29,167 bases of DNA, from positions 1-29,167 of the forward strand of contig CALBLM010000273.1 in assembly GCA_937895695.1 (NCBI GenBank), written 5' to 3'. The translations under genes were made by a program, and so were the position numbers. Numbering within the stretch: the stretch's first letter is position 1; each line of letters opens with the position of its first letter. Of the stretch, positions 14,031 to 19,443 are shown piece after piece. The notes under the pieces are model-generated. The model made no database searches. It was not told where the DNA came from and saw only the letters and a program-made list of their open reading frames with translations. The DNA is from an uncultured Megasphaera sp. Lineage in GTDB: Bacteria; Bacillota; Negativicutes; Veillonellales; Megasphaeraceae.

Positions 14031-14062
14031 AAAAAAACGGCTATTATAAGCCGTTTTTTTTA
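14031..14062 (+). terminator. Rho-independent terminator of the cargo operon
   Basis: AAAAAAACGGCT (14031-14042) pairs with AGCCGTTTTTTT (14049-14060), loop ATTATA. It is preceded by three ATAAATC-type short repeats (about 14011-14030). Confidence 0.85.
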
Positions 14063-14095
14063 TGTAAAATTTCATAAAAAATAACAGAATAATAC

Positions 14096-14206
14096 GGATT
14101 ATTCCTTGACATATTATACCGTTTACGGTATAATGCAAATAGAGATAAGGAAAAGATGTTTGAAGCCGGTAGAACCGGCGAAAGGAGAATAAAAAATGAC
14201 AAAATA
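14096..14206 (+). repeat. 111-bp direct repeat, copy 2
   Basis: Identical to 8574-8684. It provides the same promoter, operator, leader hairpin, RBS and first codons for the gene at 14196. The block 8685-14206 lies between equivalent points and could be lost as one unit by homologous recombination. Confidence 0.9.
14106..14134 (+). promoter_or_regulatory. Second copy of the consensus promoter with palindromic operator
   Basis: TTGACA (14106-14111), 17-base spacer and TATAAT (14129-14134). Operator arms at 14113-14121 and 14126-14134 as in copy 1. Both cargo transcription units should therefore respond to the same regulator. Confidence 0.85.
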
Positions 14207-14642
14207 CACGAAAGAACAGCTCAATTATAAATTGAATGCTTGGAAAAAAGACATAGAAAACGGCACATCCAAAATTTTTTACGAATGGAATGCCTATACA
14301 GGCTGTTCAAAAGAAGATTTTATCAAAGAGCTTGAATGGCTCTTTGATGATCCACAAGACGGGAAAACGAAAAATCGGAACCCGTACCGCCGGGAAACAT
14401 ATTGCTATCCCGATGGCACGTTCCATAGATTCATTAGAATTTATTATGAGGACGGAACAGTTAGACGTGCACGGCTTGAAGATTACAAGCCAACAGGGGT
14501 GTTTATGACGTCGGAACCGATGTGGCATTCTGGTTTATGTATTTTTGATCCAGTGAAAAAATGCACGGAATCCGATAAAAAGGAAATCGATGCGGCTGCA
14601 AAAAGCTGGAGAGGAAAGGCTAAAATGTGGAGAGTGATTTAA
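14196..14642 (+). CDS. Cargo protein sharing the MTKYTKE start, unknown function
   Basis: A 148-residue protein with the duplicated RBS. After the shared MTKYTKE it diverges fully from the gene at 8674. Features: NAWKKDIENGTSKIFYEW, EWLFDDPQDGKTKNRNPYRR, YPDGTFHRFIRIYYEDGT and many aromatic and basic residues. It is soluble, with mixed helix and strand. No family is recognised. It is coupled to a small cationic ORF by TAATG. The promoter and location suggest a phage accessory protein, possibly acting on host defence or metabolism. Confidence 0.65.
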   Translation: MTKYTKEQLNYKLNAWKKDIENGTSKIFYEWNAYTGCSKEDFIKELEWLFDDPQDGKTKNRNPYRRETYCYPDGTFHRFIRIYYEDGTVRRARLEDYKPTGVFMTSEPMWHSGLCIFDPVKKCTESDKKEIDAAAKSWRGKAKMWRVI

Positions 14643-14770
14643 TGTTTACAAATAAAATGATAAATCGAATGCGGCGCGCCGCATTCGATGCATTTATAGA
14701 AGAATTTTATAGAAGAATATGGAAAAGAATTGTGAAAAAAATTCTGCATATGAAACGGATGAATAATTAA
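14642..14770 (+). CDS. 42-residue cationic peptide overlapping the previous gene
   Basis: The ATG overlaps the previous stop (TAATG). It encodes a strongly basic amphipathic helix (about 15 Arg/Lys, e.g. MIRNM-like start and WKRIVKKILHMKR). The codons for residues about 8-16 coincide with a 26-bp perfect palindrome, which may be the reason for this sequence. The coupling supports translation; the composition is odd for a protein of its own. Could be an extension relic. Confidence 0.4.
   Translation: MFTNKMINRMRRAAFDAFIEEFYRRIWKRIVKKILHMKRMNN
14664..14689. repeat. 26-bp perfect palindrome
   Basis: ATCGAATGCGGCG (14664-14676) is followed without spacer by its reverse complement (14677-14689); the centre is GGCGCGCC. 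This is much longer than expected by chance in AT-rich DNA. It could be a dimer-protein binding site or an RNA hairpin regulating the operon end. Confidence 0.85.
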
Positions 14771-14896
14771 AAAAAGTAATTAAAGAATCAAAACTTTCAC
14801 AATAAGAAATTAAAATAGCTTGTGAAATAGGTAAAACCAATAATTTTATCATAATCAACTCGTATTTAAATAAACAACAAAAAAGGAGATAATAAA
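14771..14896. other. AT-rich gap with possible HTH gene relic
   Basis: A frame from about 14776 reads IKESKLSQ, then a TAA, then EIKIACEIGKTNNF and SYLNKQQ. Bridging the stop, this looks like a decayed C-terminal piece of an HTH repressor. The final bases hold AAAAAGGAGATAATAAA, the RBS of the next gene. No clear promoter. Confidence 0.3.
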
Positions 14897-15400
14897 ATGA
14901 GCATAATCGCCAAAAAAGCTAAAATTAAATTTATCAAGGCCTATGAATCCCTAAAAGGAATTTACAACGCCACATGGGAAGATGTGGAAAAATACGCGGC
15001 TGATTATATCAAAAAATACGGATTACCAAAAACAAATAATCATCCTCACATTGTGGGGGAAGCTTTGGAAAAGCGCATAGCAACTCGCGGGTTAGGGTGT
15101 GAAGATTATGCTAATATTTTAGGATTAAAAAAAGCTTTATATAGCATAGATAAATACGATTACAGCGTTAGAGGTGTTTTTATCTACATTGATAATCACA
15201 TCTGGCTACACCAATGTGAAGAGAAGGATGGGAAATTATATAATGTAATCGATGCACGTACTGGCCGGAAATCCGAGAAATATCGTGATATATGGGATTA
15301 CGAAGATGGGATACCGGCAGAATATCATGATTTAGCTAAAAAAATTTTAGAAAAAGAAGTCCCGTATAGAATAATTGAATATATGTTGGAAGAAAATTAA
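14897..15400 (+). CDS. Possible transglutaminase-like cysteine peptidase-fold protein
   Basis: A 167-residue protein with a good RBS. GLGCEDYANIL (Cys68), NHIWLHQ (His101) and LYNVIDARTG (Asp119) reproduce the order and spacing of the Cys-His-Asp triad of transglutaminase-like peptidases (compare GDCEDYA, HAW, iDA). The N-terminal 60 residues are helical with no signal peptide, so it would act inside the cell. The match is by eye but has all three blocks. The natural role in a phage cargo zone could be cleavage, cross-linking or deamidation of a host protein. A non-catalytic scaffold is also possible. Confidence 0.55.
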   Translation: MSIIAKKAKIKFIKAYESLKGIYNATWEDVEKYAADYIKKYGLPKTNNHPHIVGEALEKRIATRGLGCEDYANILGLKKALYSIDKYDYSVRGVFIYIDNHIWLHQCEEKDGKLYNVIDARTGRKSEKYRDIWDYEDGIPAEYHDLAKKILEKEVPYRIIEYMLEEN

Positions 15401-15416
15401 AAATTGTCGCAAAATA

Positions 15417-15425
15417 TGCTATAAT
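15417..15425 (+). promoter_or_regulatory. Extended -10 promoter for a short transcript
   Basis: TGCTATAAT (TGnTATAAT) at 15417-15425. It lies just beyond the previous gene and about 45 bases before a terminator hairpin, so any transcript would be short. A second TATAAT occurs at 15453-15458. No good -35. Confidence 0.5.
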
Positions 15426-15430
15426 ATAAA

Positions 15431-15503
15431 TAGCCTCCTTAAGTGATAGGATATAATATGTATGGGATAAAAATAGCAGCCGTTCCAATGGCTGTTATTT
15501 TTA
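15431..15503 (+). ncRNA. Candidate small RNA with anti-Shine-Dalgarno-like motif
   Basis: A transcript from the extended -10 at 15417 to the terminator at 15470-15503 would be about 70 bases and would contain GCCTCCTTAA near its 5' end. CCUCCUU is the same as the 3' tail of 16S rRNA and could base-pair with ribosome binding sites. The same stretch also encodes a 19-residue hydrophobic peptide (15458-15517). Which, if either, is real is open. Confidence 0.3.
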
Positions 15504-15517
15504 TGACCGCATTTTGA
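15458..15517 (+). CDS. Possible 19-residue hydrophobic peptide
   Basis: MYGIKIAAVPMAVIFMTAF, ATG preceded eight bases upstream by AGGA. It is a single short membrane-type helix, reminiscent of type I toxin peptides, but the codons overlap the terminator hairpin, so it may be chance. Confidence 0.2.
   Translation: MYGIKIAAVPMAVIFMTAF
15470..15503 (+). terminator. Terminator before the candidate att region
   Basis: AAAATAGCAGCC (15470-15481) pairs with GGCTGTTATTTT (15490-15501), 12 bp with one G-T, followed by TAT. It ends rightward transcription from the cargo genes before the integrase zone. Confidence 0.7.
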
Positions 15518-15525
15518 CCGCGGTT
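15504..15525 (+). repeat. Direct repeat A near integrase 3' end (possible arm site)
   Basis: A 22-base sequence containing TGACCGC-ATTT-TGACCGC. It matches 15697-15718 at 19 of 22 positions; all three differences are G to A. Each copy contains two TGACC(G/A)C half-units 12 bases apart. Confidence 0.7.
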
Positions 15526-15654
15526 AGGAAACGAAATATAGATTTTGTTGCAAAATATAAATGCGTCGTGTATAAAATAACACGTTGTGACATTGTAAAA
15601 CACGATATATTACATATTTAAGATTGTGGGAAAGATTACGCAATAAATGCAAAA

Positions 15655-15698
15655 CAATAGCATTGCAGCTGATTTATACGATAGTTGCAATGCTATTG
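15655..15698. repeat. 13-bp inverted repeat beyond the integrase gene
   Basis: CAATAGCATTGCA (15655-15667) and TGCAATGCTATTG (15686-15698) are perfect reverse complements with an 18-base loop. On the minus strand it follows the integrase stop and is followed by TTTTG, so it may terminate the integrase mRNA. It could also be part of the attachment site. Confidence 0.65.
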
Positions 15699-15718
15699 AC
15701 CACATTTTGACCACAGTT
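15697..15718 (+). repeat. Direct repeat B near integrase 3' end
   Basis: TGACCAC-ATTT-TGACCAC-type copy of 15504-15525 (19/22), ending two bases before the integrase stop codon. Candidate integrase arm-binding site. Confidence 0.7.
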
Positions 15719-15720
15719 CA

Positions 15721-16785
15721 CTATTTATTATGTGTTTCATCGAAAAAATCAGCGATTTTATCGTTTTTTGTTTTGTACGCATGTGAATAAATTTTTAATG
15801 TTGTTTCGGGTGAACAATGCCCCATGCGTTTTGCTATTAAATTTATATCTTGTCCGTTTGATATAAGTATGGAAGCATGGGAGTGGCGCAAATCATATAA
15901 TCGTATGACTGGTAGACTTAGTTTTTTTGAATGCCGAACAAGGAATGAATATAGTGAACCTTCTGTTATATAAAATAATCTTCCCGTATCAACTTTATTT
16001 GTTTTTTCGACAATTTTCATCAGATTGTCACGCAAAAAAGAAGGAAAAACAATTTTACGTACTGAATACGGATTTTTAGTATCAGCAAAATAGCCGCCAC
16101 CTTCGCCATGATATGATTTGTTAATCGACACCGTATTTTGCTCAAAATCTATATCGGCTGGTGTAAGCCCGAGGAGTTCAGAGGGACGGAGACCGAGATA
16201 AAATAATATGCGGAAGGCGAGAGCGTGTACAGGAAATTGTTTTTCAAACGATTTACAAAACAATTCTAATTGTTCTATCGTCCATATCGTGTACTCATCT
16301 TTTCTTTTTAAAGACCCGATCGGGCCGGCTAAAATAACAGGATTTTCTTTTAGCTTGTAATATTTTTTGGCATAATTAAAAATTGCGGAAAGCCTGCCGT
16401 TTATTGTTTTTATTGTAGTCGGTGCAAAACCGCCTCTCAATAAAAAGTTGTCGTGCCATTCGATGATCTCGCGAACGGATATTTTCGATATTGTTAGATT
16501 ACCAAAAAATGGGAGAATGTATTTATTTATCATATTTCTGATATTTCTAAACGTCGTTTTTCTAACAGTGATTTCTTGATGCTGCAAATATTTTTCTGTA
16601 ATTACTGAAAACGGGAGATTTGAAAAATCTCCGTTGTGCGCCTGTTTGAAATTAATTTCATACTGCAAAGCATCTTTTTTGCGCTTGAAACCCCTTTTTG
16701 TTGTATCTTTGAGTTTCCCGGTAAAATCTCTGTATCTAAATTTTACATACCAAGTTTTTTTCTTTTCGTCAAAATATGCCGGCAT
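15721..16785 (-). CDS. int: Phage integrase (tyrosine recombinase)
   Basis: A 354-residue recombinase with an N-terminal arm-binding-like domain (YFDEKKKTWYVKFRYRD, about 1-50), a core-binding domain (60-150) and a catalytic domain. Catalytic residues: Arg200 (LGLRPSE), Lys237 (TKNPYS), Arg300 (LYDLRHSHAS, Tyr in place of the usual first His), His323 (MGHCSPE) and Tyr333 (IYSHAY). I choose ATG 16785, seven bases after GAGGTGA; a GTG nine bases upstream is possible. It faces left, away from the immunity operon, and is the likely enzyme for integration and excision. It resembles Firmicute temperate-phage integrases more than the recombinase at 1.3-2.4 kb does. Confidence 0.9.
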   Translation of the reverse strand: MPAYFDEKKKTWYVKFRYRDFTGKLKDTTKRGFKRKKDALQYEINFKQAHNGDFSNLPFSVITEKYLQHQEITVRKTTFRNIRNMINKYILPFFGNLTISKISVREIIEWHDNFLLRGGFAPTTIKTINGRLSAIFNYAKKYYKLKENPVILAGPIGSLKRKDEYTIWTIEQLELFCKSFEKQFPVHALAFRILFYLGLRPSELLGLTPADIDFEQNTVSINKSYHGEGGGYFADTKNPYSVRKIVFPSFLRDNLMKIVEKTNKVDTGRLFYITEGSLYSFLVRHSKKLSLPVIRLYDLRHSHASILISNGQDINLIAKRMGHCSPETTLKIYSHAYKTKNDKIADFFDETHNK

Positions 16786-16834
16786 GTTGCTCACCTCACA
16801 AAATGTAGTATAAAATCAACGTGGTTATAATACA

Positions 16835-16868
16835 TTTAGTATAAAAATCATTTGTTTTTTATACTAAA
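16835..16868. promoter_or_regulatory. Inverted repeat in the integrase upstream region
   Basis: TTTAGTATAAAAA (16835-16847) and TTTTTATACTAAA (16856-16868) are perfect 13-base arms with an eight-base spacer; a third AGTATAAAA half-site lies at about 16806-16814. Three AGTATAAAA units ahead of int suggest a repressor or excisionase operator that controls int transcription. Confidence 0.55.
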
Positions 16869-16890
16869 TCTTTAATATGTGCGGGAAATA

Positions 16891-16899
16891 TGTTATAAT
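16891..16899 (+). promoter_or_regulatory. Extended -10 promoter for a short rightward transcript
   Basis: TGTTATAAT (TGnTATAAT) in AATATGTTATAATATG, very similar in context to the element at 15417. It reads toward the terminator at 16968-17002. The -35 region is weak. Confidence 0.5.
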
Positions 16900-16905
16900 A
16901 TGCAT

Positions 16906-17002
16906 GGAAATGATTTCCGCACCTCAAATTTCATCTAATCATTAAGGCACTTCATTATTTCATTACTAAAAGAGCGATACTAAAAAGTATCGCTCTTTTT
17001 CT
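16906..17002 (+). ncRNA. Candidate small RNA between int and the immunity operon
   Basis: A transcript from the extended -10 would begin near 16906 with a small GGAAA-TGA-TTTCC hairpin (about 16906-16918), continue through a pyrimidine-rich unstructured CACCTCAAATTTCATC section and end at the strong terminator hairpin. No ORF with an RBS is present. The size and terminator suit an sRNA, but the terminator may serve only the opposing operon. Confidence 0.35.
16968..17002. terminator. Bidirectional terminator
   Basis: AAAAGAGCGATAC (16968-16980) pairs with GTATCGCTCTTTT (16987-16999) over 13 bases, followed by TTTC on the plus strand and by T's on the minus strand. It ends the leftward immunity operon just past the PH-SHOCT gene stop at 17003. 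Confidence 0.85.
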
Positions 17003-17566
17003 TTATCTCAACAGCTTTTCTTTAGCAAGCTTAAATTCTTCTTCTGTAATAATTCCGTCTTTCCGAAGTTGTCCCAATTCCTTCAATTCATGTATAAAAT
17101 CTTTTTGCTGTGGTGCCGGTGTTTCCTGTGGCTGTTGATACATCGGCGGGGCTTGATATGCTTGCGGCGTTAAAGCTTCCATAGATTTTTTTACTTGATT
17201 GCAAAATTTGGGAGCTTCATCATTGTTTATCTGTTCTATCTGCATAGCTGCATTTGCTGTATAAATCAAAATTTTAGAAAACATCCATCCTTTGCGATAC
17301 TCGATAGATGATATTTTATCAATTGGTATATTATTTACTGATATTTTCTTCAGGAAAAAACTTTGCGAAATATAGCAAATTCTTTTATTTGTAGTAAACA
17401 AAATGCCGGGCATTGCATCGCCTTTGTTTTTTCCGGTTACGGCATTCAATAAAATTTCATCGTCTCCTGCGAGCTGGGCAAATTCGTTCAGCATTTCTTC
17501 CTGCTTTTTGATGTCTTTTGCATCATGAAATGTAGAAATTTTTTCCATTAATTTTCCTAAATCCAT
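17003..17566 (-). CDS. PH-domain and SHOCT-domain protein
   Basis: A 187-residue protein. Residues 40-125 (ILLNAVTGKNKGDAMPGIL, FTTNKRICYIS, IPIDKISSIEYRKGW) match the bacterial PH-like (YokE-type) fold. A Pro/Gln-rich linker follows, then a C-terminal SHOCT motif (LGQLRKDGIITEEEFKLAKEKLL). SHOCT is a short oligomerisation helix pair. AAGGAGAAAC precedes the ATG. It is the last gene of the leftward immunity operon, a position often used for genes expressed in the lysogen. Possible roles are superinfection exclusion or membrane association, not shown by sequence. Confidence 0.75.
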   Translation of the reverse strand: MDLGKLMEKISTFHDAKDIKKQEEMLNEFAQLAGDDEILLNAVTGKNKGDAMPGILFTTNKRICYISQSFFLKKISVNNIPIDKISSIEYRKGWMFSKILIYTANAAMQIEQINNDEAPKFCNQVKKSMEALTPQAYQAPPMYQQPQETPAPQQKDFIHELKELGQLRKDGIITEEEFKLAKEKLLR

Positions 17567-17584
17567 TTTTGTTTCTCCTTTTTT

Positions 17585-18037
17585 TTAATATGCAATATGT
17601 CCGTGATTGTTTTTCATATCGTCATATTCAGCGTGTTTTTCATCTCTGCCGACTAAGTTGCTGACGACATATGAGATTTGTTCGGCACCCGTCCCGGGAT
17701 ATATATCATACGGTTTTTCTGTTTTCCAGTATTTTATTGTGCCGTCGCTTTTAAAAGTGCGCGCTGATAAATCTTGATACGTGTTTTTAGTAAAATTTAT
17801 TCTTGATTTTGCAATCTGCCTTGTTTTTTCTGCAGGCCATACTTCCAGCGTATAAAATATAACAGTATCTGTTGCAGCGTCATACTGCAAATTGAGTTTA
17901 TCTACGTACATTGTTGATTCTTTGGTTGATACAACCCAATACCAACGTTCTTTATTATTCCAATCCGTGTGGTTCACAGCAAAGACGGATGAGAACATGC
18001 AGAAGAAAATTCCGAATAATAAAACAATCTTTTTCAT
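17585..18037 (-). CDS. Secreted protein of the lysogeny operon
   Basis: A 150-residue protein with a clear signal peptide (Lys-Lys, hydrophobic core, VFA at about 18-20). The mature part contains WYWVVSTKESTMYVDKLNL and TLEVWPAEKT, the strand pattern of small W-rich exported proteins common in Negativicutes. It overlaps the ImmA-like gene by four bases (ATGA), so it is translated from the immunity operon and made in lysogens. A role in superinfection exclusion or lysogenic conversion at the cell surface is an inference. Confidence 0.65.
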   Translation of the reverse strand: MKKIVLLFGIFFCMFSSVFAVNHTDWNNKERWYWVVSTKESTMYVDKLNLQYDAATDTVIFYTLEVWPAEKTRQIAKSRINFTKNTYQDLSARTFKSDGTIKYWKTEKPYDIYPGTGAEQISYVVSNLVGRDEKHAEYDDMKNNHGHIAY

Positions 18038-18393
18038 ATCACACCTTCTTTCATCTCAAAAAGATATTTAGCAAATAAATTTGCTTCCGTTTCTATATCA
18101 GTTTCTTGATTGTACACTGAATCCGCTTCAAGTCCCATTCTCGGGACGTGGCCAAGGACGATATGTCCGATTTCATGGGCCAAAACTATATTGTATTCTG
18201 ATTTATTTATCGATGTATTGATAACAGTTACAAAATTATTGTCAAACGGCTGCATAACAAAGCCCCTCAGCGTTTTTGGCAGCCGCTCATATAGAACTGC
18301 GACGTCTAGCCCCCTTGCAATTAAAAATGGATTATTTGTTTTTAGGCTGGCGACTAGATGAAAAACTTTTTGATAAATTTCACTGTCAACCAC
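18034..18393 (-). CDS. ImmA/IrrE-type metallopeptidase
   Basis: A 119-residue protein with LAHEIGHIVLGH (HEIGH at 73-77) as zinc-binding catalytic motif and a downstream ETEANLFAKYLF carrying the third ligand, typical of ImmA/IrrE (COG2856). In ICEBs1 and related phages such proteases cleave the cognate Xre repressor to induce the element. Here it lies 14 bases downstream of the Xre repressor gene, supporting that role. It is shorter than many IrrE proteins but has all core motifs. Confidence 0.85.
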   Translation of the reverse strand: MVDSEIYQKVFHLVASLKTNNPFLIARGLDVAVLYERLPKTLRGFVMQPFDNNFVTVINTSINKSEYNIVLAHEIGHIVLGHVPRMGLEADSVYNQETDIETEANLFAKYLFEMKEGVI

Positions 18394-18407
18394 AAAATAG
18401 CATCTCC

Positions 18408-18827
18408 TTATTTTTTCTTGATTTTTCTTTGTTTTTTACGTTTGTTTTCTTTTTCTCTTGCCGTAATCAACCCCATTTCTATAGCATTTTTAAATAACTG
18501 CCGATCTTCGTCGGACAGGTTATAAATTACACCATCGCAGCGAAAACGGGCATGCTTTAAAAAATCATCAACATCGACAATTAAATCTTGCGGTTCATTT
18601 TTTCCTTTTATCTCTTTCTTAACATCGGAATTGCATAATAGATAATCTGCGGAAACATTAAATATTTCAGAGAGCATCTTTATCCGCTTGAAATTCGGTT
18701 TTGTCGTGCCTTTTTCCCATTGCGCGACAGATACGCGGTTGATGCCGAGAGTATCCGCCAGCTCTTGCTGTGATATATCCCGTTCCTTACGCAATTCTCT
18801 AATTCTTTGACCGGTCGTTTTTGTCAT
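18408..18827 (-). CDS. Xre-family immunity repressor (CI-like)
   Basis: A 139-residue repressor. The N-terminal helix-turn-helix spans residues 5-64 (IRELRKERDISQQELADTLG, RVSVAQWEKGTTKPNF). The C-terminal region is an oligomerisation or ImmA-target domain, ending in a Lys-rich tail. I use ATG 18827 because GAGGTATAAAA precedes it; a longer frame starts at 18854. It is divergent from the cro-like gene at 19026 across an intergenic region full of GTAAG half-sites. With the ImmA-like protease it should form the lysis-lysogeny switch. Confidence 0.9.
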   Translation of the reverse strand: MTKTTGQRIRELRKERDISQQELADTLGINRVSVAQWEKGTTKPNFKRIKMLSEIFNVSADYLLCNSDVKKEIKGKNEPQDLIVDVDDFLKHARFRCDGVIYNLSDEDRQLFKNAIEMGLITAREKENKRKKQRKIKKK

Positions 18828-18893
18828 TTTTATACCTCGTATTTTTTCATACATGCATTATATATATTACATGTATTTTTTAATTACAAAATT

Positions 18894-18922
18894 ATTATAC
18901 AGTAAGCATTTTTTATAGTAAA
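18894..18922 (-). promoter_or_regulatory. Leftward promoter of the repressor operon
   Basis: On the minus strand TTTACT (18917-18922) and TATAAT (18894-18899) are 17 bases apart. GTAAGC and GTAAAC half-sites (about 18902 and 18918) overlap it, allowing autoregulation. Confidence 0.65.
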
Positions 18923-18948
18923 CGTAAGCGAAAATATACAAAAAACAT

Positions 18949-18977
18949 TTGACAGTAAGTATAAACTATTGTATACT
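18949..18977 (+). promoter_or_regulatory. Rightward early promoter
   Basis: TTGACA (18949-18954), 17-base spacer, TATACT (18972-18977), reading into the cro-like gene. A GTAAGT half-site lies in the spacer just after the -35. Confidence 0.8.
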
Positions 18978-18986
18978 ATACATGTA

Positions 18987-19001
18987 GTAAGTTTTACTTA
19001 C
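18987..19001. promoter_or_regulatory. Operator palindrome of the immunity region
   Basis: GTAAGTTTTACTTAC is a 15-base palindrome (6-base arms, TTT centre) just downstream of the early promoter. Further GTAAG/GTAAA half-sites occur at about 18903, 18918, 18924 and 18956. This is the likely binding site set of the Xre repressor and/or Cro. Confidence 0.65.
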
Positions 19002-19025
19002 GCATAAAAAGAAGGAGATGGTTTA

Positions 19026-19229
19026 TTGAAGGATAAAGAAAATATTATAAAAAAATATAGAGTAAAAAGAGGAATTACTCAAGAAACTCTAGGAAAAATG
19101 CTTGGAGTTAGCCGGGTAGCAGTATCCCACTGGGAAAACGGCGTACTATTTCCTAAGACGTCTAGAATAATTAAATTATCGGACATTTTAAAGTGTCCGG
19201 TAGATAAATTGTTGCGCCTTAAAAGGTAG
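19026..19229 (+). CDS. Cro-like Xre regulator
   Basis: A 67-residue protein that is essentially one helix-turn-helix domain (KKYRVKRGITQETLGKMLG, RVAVSHWENGVLFP). It starts with TTG at 19026, as GAAGGAGATGG sits eight bases upstream; no ATG is available nearby. First gene under the rightward early promoter and divergent from the repressor, so it is the Cro-equivalent. Confidence 0.85.
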   Translation: MKDKENIIKKYRVKRGITQETLGKMLGVSRVAVSHWENGVLFPKTSRIIKLSDILKCPVDKLLRLKR

Positions 19230-19310
19230 GATATACTATACATTATAGCGTGTAGGTACGTGAAAAATTATAAAAAATTTTATACAAAAGTATACAAAAG
19301 GAGGAACAAA

Positions 19311-19367
19311 ATGACGTTAACTGAAAAAATGATTGAAGCAGCACATAAAAATGGGAATAGACGATAA
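19311..19367 (+). CDS. Short ORF with strong RBS, possible gene relic
   Basis: AAAAGGAGGAACAAA precedes an ATG encoding MTLTEKMIEAAHKNGNRR (18 residues). In the next frame the sequence continues GIDDNKYM, a TAG, then ASKEYYSLLDEWKNRK. A one-base insertion in GGG and a C-to-T change would turn this into one ~40-residue protein, so a decayed small gene is likely. A GCAAAGA/TCTTTGC hairpin lies at about 19384-19404. Confidence 0.35.
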   Translation: MTLTEKMIEAAHKNGNRR

Positions 19368-19443
19368 CAAATACATGTAGGCAAGCAAAGAATATTACTC
19401 TTTGCTTGATGAATGGAAAAACAGAAAGGATGGAAATAAGGAA

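Larger units (their letters stand above)
15526..15720. other. Intergenic region, candidate attP zone
   Basis: About 195 bases between the terminator and the integrase stop, AT-rich, without genes. It is bounded by the two GACC repeats and includes a 13-bp inverted repeat. Arrangement of arm-like repeats and an AT-rich core beside an integrase gene fits an attachment site. The core cannot be defined without the bacterial junctions. Confidence 0.45.

Noticed and set aside
8574..14206. Insertion sequence or transposon ends for the 111-bp repeats
   Set aside because: The repeats are direct, contain a promoter and start codon, have no terminal inverted repeats, and no transposase lies between them.
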